From Anaerolineae bacterium (GTDB lineage: Bacteria > Chloroflexota > Anaerolineae > B4-G1 > SLSP01): 5,208 nt of DNA. Of the stretch, positions 1 to 5,208 are shown one piece after another (positions within the stretch are counted from its first letter, which is position 1; each line of letters starts with the position of its first letter). The stretch is taken from the NCBI GenBank assembly GCA_021107605.1, contig JAIOSN010000037.1:1-5208 (forward strand). The letters run 5' to 3'. The translations under genes were made by a program, and so were the position numbers. Below the pieces are notes generated by a model. It saw nothing but the letters and a program-made list of their open reading frames with translations. It was not told where the DNA came from and ran no database searches.

Positions 1-22
1 GCGGGTGGGCATAGCTCCTTTA

Positions 23-93
23 GGACGCAGATGAACGCTGATAAACGCTGATTTTTTGCTTTTATCTGCGAAAATCTGCGCGAATCTGCGTCC
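23..93. repeat. Long imperfect palindrome made of 10-bp units
   Basis: The left arm (23-52) is three 10-bp units of the type CGCAGAT/CGCTGAT plus a 3-bp linker. The right arm (64-93) is three units of the type ATCTGCG plus a linker. The arms are inverted relative to each other around an 11-bp T-rich loop (53-63), and their outer ends GGACGCAGAT / ATCTGCGTCC match perfectly. The transcript could fold into a long imperfect hairpin. Similar periodic CGCAGAT-type sequences are familiar as dispersed intergenic repeats in several bacterial phyla, so this is most likely a REP-like or MITE-like element and not a local operator. A terminator role cannot be excluded. No coding function is seen here. 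Confidence 0.75.
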
Positions 94-129
94 GCTCTTG
101 AACTTTGCAGGGTGGCTGAGTAGTAACGA

Positions 130-218
130 TTTAAGCAACTAATCCTTCTTCCAGCCTAAATCGGCGGCGCGAGTGAAAGATGCTTGCGCCGCTGTGTTTT
201 GTCCTAGCAACATGAGGG
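130..218. repeat. Left copy of 89-bp direct repeat
   Basis: This block is identical to 5087-5175 in the same orientation, except for one substitution (G at 194, C at 5151). Similarity begins and ends abruptly: position 129 differs from 5086 and position 219 differs from 5176. Read on the - strand, the repeat encodes the last residues of a TPR protein, its stop codon and nine bases beyond. The two copies start 4957 bp apart and bracket the complete two-gene operon, so this is a candidate boundary of an inserted or duplicated segment. Confidence 0.95.
139..218 (-). pseudogene. Orphan C-terminal tail of a TPR protein gene
   Basis: On the - strand this stretch reads SLMLLGQNTAAQASFTRAAD followed by LGWKKD and a TAG stop (139-141). 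The same tail ends the TPR gene at the right edge of the window, with Arg replaced by Thr at one position (AGA to ACA). Upstream on the - strand (positions above 218) the frame stays open for about 40 codons, but the residues there have none of the alternating Ala/Leu/Gly pattern of a TPR. No ribosome binding site precedes an acceptable start. It is therefore best read as a detached gene fragment left by duplication or insertion, not a small gene. Alternatively, it may be the remnant of a second, paralogous TPR gene whose body was deleted. Confidence 0.7.
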
Positions 219-365
219 ACCTGCTAGCTGCAAATTGCACTCCAAAGTGGCACGCAGAATGATGGTAATAGGCGCCCACTCCAATCCCAGCTTGCCTAAC
301 GCCGTCAGGTAATACTGGGGTGCATACAGCTCCCTTGAACAATCATGGCTCTCCTTTAACCCTTG
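219..365. other. Non-coding spacer with no recognised gene
   Basis: This stretch lies between the orphan TPR tail and the inverted repeat in front of the operon. The + frame of gene 1 stays open back to a GTG at 320, but that start has no ribosome binding site and the added residues do not look like part of an exported protein. On the - strand an AAAGGAG (351-357) precedes an ATG (344-346) that opens only a 13-codon peptide. I see no supported gene, RNA or terminator here. Confidence 0.5.
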
Positions 366-392
366 CATGGAACGCGAGGGTTGCGTTCCATG
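366..392. promoter_or_regulatory. Perfect 10-bp inverted repeat upstream of operon
   Basis: CATGGAACGC (366-375) and GCGTTCCATG (383-392) are exact reverse complements separated by 7 bp (GAGGGTT). The element lies 68 bp before the gene 1 start codon and overlaps the possible -35 hexamer. The dyad could be an operator for a dimeric regulator, or a hairpin in the 5' leader if transcription starts upstream. No run of T follows it, so it is not an intrinsic terminator on the + strand. The regulator is unknown. Confidence 0.5.
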
Positions 393-408
393 GGGTTTGT
401 GTTATGTT
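381..408 (+). promoter_or_regulatory. Weak candidate sigma70-type promoter
   Basis: TTGCGT (381-386) and TATGTT (403-408) are separated by 16 bp. They match three and four positions of the -35 and -10 consensus respectively. Placement is sensible: transcription would begin about 40-45 bp before the gene 1 start, and the -35 would sit in the right arm of the inverted repeat, a classic repressor position. The hexamers are poor, so this is only the best candidate seen in the leader. Confidence 0.25.
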
Positions 409-445
409 AGCCCAGGTATCCGCAAAACCCGATAAACTTATGTTC

Positions 446-452
446 AAAGGAG
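446..452 (+). promoter_or_regulatory. Ribosome binding site of gene 1
   Basis: AAAGGAG lies 8 bp before the ATG at 461. It decides the start: neither the in-frame ATG at 440 nor the GTG at 320 has a purine-rich site at proper spacing. Starting at 461 also puts the basic and hydrophobic signal segment at the very N-terminus of the protein. Confidence 0.85.
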
Positions 453-460
453 AACTACCT

Positions 461-3400
461 ATGTTTGTTGTCCAACGTTCTGTCCGCAAGTGGTCACTGG
501 TACATGTTTTGGCTATTTTGATCTTTCTCACTCTGTGGTGGTTATTGCCCCTGGTTGTGGCCCGGCAAACGGTCGCGGCGGCACTTAACACCACACCGAC
601 ACCCAGAGCTGTGTATGCAACCCCGGCAGAAAACCTTGCATCTGCCGCCCTCGAGACGGAGGCTGCGAGCGTTTTGCACCGAGAAGAACTGCACAGCCCT
701 GGTTACCTTCCCGAATCGCTGGCGTCAACTTCCCCATCCACAACGTCTAACTCTCTCCCTATCTCTCTCGTTGAACCGGTTTACAGTCGTCAAACTATCA
801 CGGAATTCCTTAAAACAGACACCTATGCAATGATTGAGAAGCAGGATGATCACGATCTCGCTAGGTTACTCGGAACGGATTCCTCCAAAGGGGGCTCCTG
901 GTATGCGTATGGCGGCACCGATCTACGTATTTTTCCGGATTACTATGAGATCAACGGTACCCCTGACGATACGATCGACGATCAAGACAATACGTCTTAC
1001 AATATCACGTGGCTGGGAGAGATTGGCGGTATCTACGGGACTGATCTCTGGGTCAGGAAGGTGTCCGGGGAGACAGCAGGAACTCCGGTCAAGGCGATCG
1101 AGGTCCTATTCAGCGTCGGCGATGGGCCTATTGAAGAAGTGACTCTAAAGATTTTTTACTATGCTCATCCCTACGTCCACATCGTCACTAAGGAGAATGT
1201 TGAGCTTCATGATGGTGATACCTTTAGTACGCAAGTCTTGGGCGGCGTAGGCGCTGAGATTGACTATGTCCAGGTGAAGATTGATGCCATCCGCCACCAT
1301 GACATCGGGGCCATCAACAATCCGATGGGGATCGCTGAGATCAAGACTGCAGGAGTGGTATTAATGGAGATCGGCCCGCTGGAGCAAGCAACTCTCCTAA
1401 ACTACACGACGCTTAAGGGGGTTCCACAAGGCCGGCCGTCCAGGACCACTATTACCTGGACGCAAGAGATCACCAGCACCTGGGCCACAACAGTCACGGT
1501 GCCAATGACTAACACGGGGGGCGTGACGGTGACAGGAACTGTCATCACGTTAACCGTACCCGGCGAGTTAGAGTTGCTGCCCGACCCGGGTTGCGTGACC
1601 TGCCCGTTAGAATCCCGGGTACTGGGCGACATTGTACCGGGGGAGGTCATCACGGCACAATGGCTCGTCGCCACCACATGGCCCACCAACACGGCGACCC
1701 CCACAGACTATGTCTGGCCGGTTTCCATCCAGGCTGTGGCGGATAACGTCATTATTGAAGAGATAACGGGCCAGATTGGGGCGGAGATAGTCTACGACAG
1801 CGGTTACGAGATGGGGCGCAACGCGTACTATCCCATCAATTCTCCAGGTGGCGCATACTCTGACAGTGTTGGCCCCATCAATTGGGGCTTGAGTCATTTG
1901 CAGCGGCGCTGGGAGATATTCAAAGAGATATACCGGAAGGAAAATTTACCTTCTTCCCCTCTACTTGCCGATAAGAAAATTGGGTTCTATTTCGCGGCGA
2001 TTCACCCTCGGGCTTTCGATGCTTACTGTTCAGGAATATCCGTATCGAATGAAGAACGGTTGAGCGGATGCGCCGATCTCCCCGGTTGTGGTGGGGCGCA
2101 GGATCTCTGGCTCTGGTCCCAACAATCCAGCAATGAGACCATCTTCAAGGAAGAGATGGAGAAATATCAAGGGAAGATACTTACTGAGGAAGCCTTGACT
2201 TTCGACTTAACACAGATGGCACGGGCCGAGACATTGCCGCCGGACTATCGCAATAACGAGGTCTTTGGGGCCGTACAGGATGCCATAGAGAGCAATACCA
2301 CCGACCGCTGGGTGCTCCAGTTCTTGCCCAGGAGATCGGACCTGGTGGGAAAAACCTTCCAGGAGGTTATGGAGGAAATTGGCAACGCTCACACGGTGGT
2401 GCCATACATGGTCACGGAAAGCGCTTGGGGTAAACGTATCTACATCTACGATCCGAACAAGCCAGAGGGCAATCTCAGTTCTCCCTATTCCAGTGTTAAT
2501 GCCGTGCGAATTAGCGCTGATGGGTATTTTCAGTATGATGGGTGGAAAGACAAGTCTGATCAAAGCAATCCGGATAATGTTCGAGATATCCTGACCGCCT
2601 TCCCCTCTGATTTTTACCGCGACGCCGGGCTGTTACCCTTCTCTGCATACAATCTTTTCGGCGTCCTCAGCCCGGCTCACCTGGCCGTGACGGACGATCA
2701 GGGACGCGCGTTGGGTATCCAGGCTGGTCAGTTCGTGGCCCAGATCCCCAATAGCGGGCCGATCCCGGGAGTGTCCAAAGAGATCTACGCCGTGCCGCCC
2801 GAGGAAGCTCCCCACGTGGTAGCCACCCTTTGGGGTGACACGCCGGGAGATTATACTTACTTCCAGTTTCAGGGTGACGGACTGTTCCGCATCCAGGACG
2901 CCAGTGTGACCGCCACTAGTGTGGACACGGTGGACGTGAGTGCGGACGGTCTGACGATGCGCTATGCCACCAACGACGCGGCCAAAACCTACTCGGCCGT
3001 GCTGGTCAAAGAGGGAGCGGATTACAGCCGGACTTACACGGCGGCCCACACCTCTTTGACGGCTGGCGAGGCGGTCACTTTCCAGGTCAGTGCCGATCTC
3101 TCCACTTTCACCTACATTAACCCGGGTGGAGCCAAGCAGTACGACCTGGGGTTGGAACAGAGGGGGGTCTACTCCGGGGCCGTGCTCATTTCCAACCTGG
3201 AAATCGGCGCGAACGAGGCGCACATCGTTAGTGTTGAGGATTGGGGTTCTCTCGAGACAACTCGTATTACACTTGGTGTGGACGAGGGGAATGATGGCAG
3301 TATAGACAGGACCATTGTCCTGCAGGGGCAACCGGACGACGACGCCCCGAACTCAATGGAGGGAGTGACTGAAACCAGTCCCAACAATATCAGGATTGAG

Positions 3401-3688
3401 CGCACCATCGCCCCCAGCGGCGACGAGGATTGGTTCCGCTTTGAGTTGACGGAGGAGGCGGAGATCAAAATCGAACTCAACGGACTGCCGGCTGACTACG
3501 ACCTTTATCTTTACACCGCAAGCGGGGAGCTGCTTGACGCCTCAACGCACCGTGGCAGTAGCGGGGAGCGGATTCACCTCCGGCATCAACCGGCGGGGTT
3601 CTACTACGTGCAGGTGGTAGGATACGCTGGAGCCTGGGACGCGAGCGACACTTATCGGTTGTACTGCAAGGTCAAGGTCAAAAAATAG
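461..3688 (+). CDS. Exported multi-domain protein with papain-like region and C-terminal PPC domain
   Basis: The predicted product is 1075 aa. Residues 1-12 are basic (Arg6, Arg9, Lys10). Residues 13-34 are a strongly hydrophobic segment, followed by possible signal peptidase sites (after Ala34 or Ala41) and a Ser/Thr/Pro-rich linker, so export is likely. Residues about 100-330 are an unassigned, probably beta-rich region. Residues about 335-440 resemble an Ig-like repeat of the DUF11/CARDB type and include a CVTC pair (Cys378, Cys381). Residues about 450-730 look like a papain-fold cysteine peptidase: Cys523 in YCSGIS, His644 in AHTVVPY, and Asp664/Asn666 in IYIYDPN. Residues from about 737 are beta-rich and contain an acidic DEGNDGSID loop (941-949). 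Residues about 965-1070 match the bacterial pre-peptidase C-terminal (PPC) domain, including DWFRFEL, LPADYDLYLY and GFYYVQVVGY. PPC domains are common on secreted peptidases. The export and PPC calls are firm. The peptidase call is inferred from motif order, and the substrate is unknown. It lies 24 bp upstream of gene 2, probably in one operon. Confidence 0.85.
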   Translation: MFVVQRSVRKWSLVHVLAILIFLTLWWLLPLVVARQTVAAALNTTPTPRAVYATPAENLASAALETEAASVLHREELHSPGYLPESLASTSPSTTSNSLPISLVEPVYSRQTITEFLKTDTYAMIEKQDDHDLARLLGTDSSKGGSWYAYGGTDLRIFPDYYEINGTPDDTIDDQDNTSYNITWLGEIGGIYGTDLWVRKVSGETAGTPVKAIEVLFSVGDGPIEEVTLKIFYYAHPYVHIVTKENVELHDGDTFSTQVLGGVGAEIDYVQVKIDAIRHHDIGAINNPMGIAEIKTAGVVLMEIGPLEQATLLNYTTLKGVPQGRPSRTTITWTQEITSTWATTVTVPMTNTGGVTVTGTVITLTVPGELELLPDPGCVTCPLESRVLGDIVPGEVITAQWLVATTWPTNTATPTDYVWPVSIQAVADNVIIEEITGQIGAEIVYDSGYEMGRNAYYPINSPGGAYSDSVGPINWGLSHLQRRWEIFKEIYRKENLPSSPLLADKKIGFYFAAIHPRAFDAYCSGISVSNEERLSGCADLPGCGGAQDLWLWSQQSSNETIFKEEMEKYQGKILTEEALTFDLTQMARAETLPPDYRNNEVFGAVQDAIESNTTDRWVLQFLPRRSDLVGKTFQEVMEEIGNAHTVVPYMVTESAWGKRIYIYDPNKPEGNLSSPYSSVNAVRISADGYFQYDGWKDKSDQSNPDNVRDILTAFPSDFYRDAGLLPFSAYNLFGVLSPAHLAVTDDQGRALGIQAGQFVAQIPNSGPIPGVSKEIYAVPPEEAPHVVATLWGDTPGDYTYFQFQGDGLFRIQDASVTATSVDTVDVSADGLTMRYATNDAAKTYSAVLVKEGADYSRTYTAAHTSLTAGEAVTFQVSADLSTFTYINPGGAKQYDLGLEQRGVYSGAVLISNLEIGANEAHIVSVEDWGSLETTRITLGVDEGNDGSIDRTIVLQGQPDDDAPNSMEGVTETSPNNIRIERTIAPSGDEDWFRFELTEEAEIKIELNGLPADYDLYLYTASGELLDASTHRGSSGERIHLRHQPAGFYYVQVVGYAGAWDASDTYRLYCKVKVKK

Positions 3689-3695
3689 CACGGTA

Positions 3696-3705
3696 AGGGG
3701 AGGAG
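3696..3705 (+). promoter_or_regulatory. Ribosome binding site of gene 2
   Basis: AGGGGAGGAG in the 24-bp gap after the gene 1 stop is a near-ideal Shine-Dalgarno. Its end is 7 bp from the ATG at 3713 but only 4 bp from the GTG at 3710, so the ATG is preferred. The strong site suggests independent, efficient translation of gene 2 from the shared transcript. Confidence 0.8.
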
Positions 3706-3712
3706 AAGTGTG

Positions 3713-4915
3713 ATGAGAGCTAACGAATCTGCCCAGAGCGGCAAGTCGCGACGCGGGCCTAGCTGGCGGCCGCTGCTTATCGGGGGGCTGCTGGTCAGCA
3801 TGTTGGCCTGCCGGTGTTGGGGGCCGTTCCAACATGCGCGGCAGCTCATCACGCCCACCAACACCATCGGTTTTCAAGAGCTGTGGCGCCTGGAAGTCGG
3901 CGGCCACGAGCGCCAGACGTTATTGGTCGCCGACGTGGACGGCGATGGGGCCGAGGAGCTGTTGCTGAGCACCGCGGAGGTCAACCAACTACTCGTGATC
4001 GAGGAGGGACAGATCACGGGGGAGGTGCAGCTCCAGGTACCCGAGCGGGCCATGTGGGAGCACAGCGAGGTGCTGGCAGATACTCATCTGGCCAAGATTC
4101 TGTCTACCGGTTTCACGTTGAGCTTGGTTGATCTCTCCACAGGCAGCGTCGTGGAAACTCTGGGGCAGCTAGATCGAAAGGTGGTCGGAGATGGGGCGGT
4201 AAGCTACGGTGACATACTGGGCGACGCCCAGGACGAGTTTATGGTAACCTGGTATGTAGGCGATCCGCAAGGCCATCAGCAGGAGTGGGAAACCGCGATC
4301 TTCAATGCTGCGGGGGCAGAGTTATGGCGGCGCAATATTTTGGTGCGGCGCATCCTGTACACGGGAGACTTAGATGCAGATGGAGAGAAAGAGAGCGTGA
4401 CCGCAGACTGGAAAATACTGGACAGTCAAGGCCACGCAGAGGAAATTGGGCCAGGGGATCACGACTCTATGCTACTCTGGGTTGGCGATCTAGGGGGAGA
4501 CGGCGCCGTGGAATTGGTGGCCGGACTCCACTCTGGAGCGATGGGGGATTCCGTGGGAGTATATACGGTGAATGGCAAACGCGAGTGGTCGTACGAGCTG
4601 GAGGAGCCGCGGTTCGGCGCCGTGGGCGACATAGATGGGGATGGGAAGCAAGAGATCGCTGCTTTTGACCGGCACTATAGCGGATGGGGAATCTCCGCGC
4701 GCGCAGTTGCTAGTCCTGCTCAAAGTTGGATCTTCTTGTTCGACGCCAGTGGTGAATTGCTGTGGAACTGGATGGCAGAATTGAGTGTGGATGTCTACCC
4801 CGGTGGCTTTGCTGATGTGAACGGCGATGGGTGGGATGAACTGGTGTTTTTCCAATACGGGCCTTCACCTAAAACGCTGTACGTCTATGGTGTCCATCAT
4901 GTGACCGGCCGGTGA
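3713..4915 (+). CDS. Probable lipoprotein with FG-GAP/VCBS-type seven-bladed beta-propeller
   Basis: The predicted product is 400 aa. The N-terminus is basic (Lys11, Arg13, Arg14, Arg19), followed by a hydrophobic stretch (about 20-32) and Cys33 in LLVSMLAC, a lipobox-like site with Met in place of the usual Leu at -3. The mature part contains repeated Asp-rich loops: DVDGDGAEE (from Asp74), a degenerate one at LADTH (Asp123), DILGDAQDE (Asp167), DLDADGEKE (Asp219), DLGGDGAVE (Asp259), DIDGDGKQE (Asp306) and DVNGDGWDE (Asp368). The spacings are 40-62 residues. This is the pattern of FG-GAP/VCBS repeats, where DxDxDG loops bind calcium and each repeat forms one propeller blade. Seven units would close an integrin-alpha-like propeller. 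Such proteins typically act in extracellular binding, and no catalytic motif is visible. It probably shares a transcript with gene 1, and the ligand is unknown. An alternative start at GTG 3710 adds one residue. Confidence 0.85.
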   Translation: MRANESAQSGKSRRGPSWRPLLIGGLLVSMLACRCWGPFQHARQLITPTNTIGFQELWRLEVGGHERQTLLVADVDGDGAEELLLSTAEVNQLLVIEEGQITGEVQLQVPERAMWEHSEVLADTHLAKILSTGFTLSLVDLSTGSVVETLGQLDRKVVGDGAVSYGDILGDAQDEFMVTWYVGDPQGHQQEWETAIFNAAGAELWRRNILVRRILYTGDLDADGEKESVTADWKILDSQGHAEEIGPGDHDSMLLWVGDLGGDGAVELVAGLHSGAMGDSVGVYTVNGKREWSYELEEPRFGAVGDIDGDGKQEIAAFDRHYSGWGISARAVASPAQSWIFLFDASGELLWNWMAELSVDVYPGGFADVNGDGWDELVFFQYGPSPKTLYVYGVHHVTGR

Positions 4916-4998
4916 GAATTGCCGCGCTTATCGGCAGTGCCCGCGCATATTCCCACCCCGACAAATACGGTAACAGCGACATTTGCGTCATTAACAAA

Positions 4999-5027
4999 AA
5001 GAGGCTCCCTCTCGTAGGGAGTCTCTT
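4999..5027. terminator. Bidirectional intrinsic terminator hairpin
   Basis: AAGAGGCTCCCT (4999-5010) pairs with AGGGAGTCTCTT (5016-5027) in a 12-bp stem with one G-U pair and a CTCGT loop. On the - strand the stem is followed by a TTTTTGTT tract (complement of 4993-5000), a good terminator for the TPR gene that stops at 5096. On the + strand the stem is followed only by a pyrimidine-rich CTTCTT, a weaker stop for the operon ending at 4915. Its place between convergent genes fits use from both sides. Confidence 0.8.
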
Positions 5028-5044
5028 CTTCGCATCATGTGGAT

Positions 5045-5086
5045 AGTTAGCCATTAGCCGTTAGCTGTTAGTCGTGAGTTGTTAGC
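5045..5086. repeat. Array of six degenerate 7-bp repeats (NGTTAGC)
   Basis: The six consecutive units are AGTTAGC, CATTAGC, CGTTAGC, TGTTAGT, CGTGAGT and TGTTAGC, with consensus YGTTAGC. The array runs 42 bp without interruption and stops exactly at the first base of the right 89-bp direct repeat (5087). Heptameric short tandem repeats of this kind occur in intergenic DNA of several bacterial groups. No protein-coding or promoter role is apparent. The array lies between the TPR stop codon and its terminator, so it would be in the 3' untranslated part of that transcript. Confidence 0.75.
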
Positions 5087-5175
5087 TTTAAGCAACTAAT
5101 CCTTCTTCCAGCCTAAATCGGCGGCGCGAGTGAAAGATGCTTGCGCCGCTCTGTTTTGTCCTAGCAACATGAGGG
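5087..5175. repeat. Right copy of 89-bp direct repeat
   Basis: This is identical to 130-218 except for position 5151. Unlike the left copy, it sits within an open TPR reading frame that continues to the window edge. It is therefore the functional copy of the gene tail, or the copy that restores the gene if the segment between the repeats was inserted. Confidence 0.95.
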
Positions 5176-5208
5176 CTTCTCCCTGTAGTTGGTACGCCTC
5201 CGCCGCGG
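5096..5208 (-). CDS. TPR-repeat protein, C-terminal end (partial)
   Basis: This reads on the - strand from beyond the right edge to a TAG at 5096-5098. The visible 37 codons begin AAEAYQLQGEALMLLGQNRA, continue AQASFTRAADLGW and end in KKD. The spacing of Ala, Gly, Leu and the aromatic residues (AxAYxxxGxALxxLGxxxxAxxSFxxAxxLG) is that of a tetratricopeptide repeat, a helix-turn-helix protein-interaction module of about 34 residues. TPR proteins range from small scaffolds to large ATPase regulators, and the visible part cannot tell which. Transcription converges on the two-gene operon, and the hairpin at 4999-5027 is a likely terminator. The last 27 codons (from the CTC Leu codon onwards approximately) are duplicated at 139-218. 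Confidence 0.75.
   Translation of the reverse strand, partial: AAEAYQLQGEALMLLGQNRAAQASFTRAADLGWKKD

Noticed and set aside
23..93. CRISPR array
   Set aside because: The units are only about 10 bp apart and inverted around a centre, with no unique spacers of 25-40 bp and no cas gene.
139..342. A 67-codon gene on the - strand ending in the TPR tail
   Set aside because: Only the last 27 residues have TPR character, and these are a duplicate of the right-edge gene. The rest has no family resemblance and the start would be a TTG without a convincing ribosome binding site.
320..460. Extension of gene 1 to an upstream GTG (320) or ATG (440)
   Set aside because: Neither start has a ribosome binding site. 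The extension runs through the inverted repeat at 366-392 and would bury the signal segment 47 residues inside the protein. AAAGGAG at 446-452 points clearly to 461.
2633..3331. Long open frame on the - strand inside gene 1 (232 codons)
   Set aside because: It lies wholly antisense to the PPC-side half of gene 1, has no ribosome binding site or recognisable domain, and its residue composition (rich in Val, Arg, Gly, His) is typical of an antisense shadow in GC-rich coding DNA.
4869..5054. Small - strand frame across the gene 2 end and the terminator
   Set aside because: It runs through the terminator hairpin and the end of gene 2 and has no domain or ribosome binding site support.
130..5175. 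Composite transposon with the 89-bp repeats as IS ends
   Set aside because: The repeats encode a protein tail, lack terminal inverted repeats, and no transposase lies in or between them.

Overview
The window reads as a piece of a bacterial chromosome, GC-moderate, carrying two co-directional genes for exported proteins on the + strand. They are bracketed by two near-identical copies of the 3' end of a tetratricopeptide-repeat (TPR) gene that reads on the - strand. No rRNA, tRNA, CRISPR array, transposase or integrase is visible. The mix of a long secreted protein with a PPC domain, a lipoprotein-like FG-GAP protein, a TPR gene and several kinds of short intergenic repeat would fit a Chloroflexota-like or other environmental bacterium. 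That taxonomic guess is an inference from style only.

Layout: positions 1-129 hold a long imperfect palindrome built of 10-bp units (23-93). Positions 130-218 are the left copy of an 89-bp direct repeat, which is an orphan C-terminal tail of the TPR gene (stop codon at 139-141 on the - strand). Positions 219-460 are the leader of the operon, with a perfect 10-bp inverted repeat at 366-392, a weak candidate promoter and a strong ribosome binding site at 446-452. Gene 1 (461-3688, 1075 aa) and gene 2 (3713-4915, 400 aa) are 24 bp apart and very probably form one operon. Positions 4916-5086 contain a bidirectional terminator hairpin (4999-5027) and a 42-bp heptamer array (5045-5086). The heptamer array ends exactly where the right copy of the direct repeat begins (5087-5175). 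The right copy lies inside what looks like the real 3' end of the TPR gene, which runs off the right edge (5096-5208, - strand).

Gene 1 encodes a multi-domain exported protein: an N-terminal signal or anchor segment, an unassigned beta-rich region, an Ig-like repeat region, a central region that looks like a papain-fold cysteine peptidase (Cys523, His644, Asp664/Asn666), a beta-rich region and a C-terminal PPC domain. Gene 2 encodes a probable lipoprotein whose mature part can be divided into seven repeats of roughly 40-60 residues, several with a DxDGDG calcium loop, as expected for an integrin-alpha/FG-GAP seven-bladed beta-propeller. The simplest joint reading is a cell-envelope pair: a secreted, possibly peptidase-like, multi-domain protein and a membrane-tethered propeller that could bind it or a shared ligand. 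No direct evidence of interaction is visible.

The most unusual aspect is the architecture. A two-gene module of about 5 kb sits at the 3' end of a TPR gene and is flanked by a duplication of that 3' end, which resembles integration that rebuilds the target gene's tail, yet no recombinase is present in the window.
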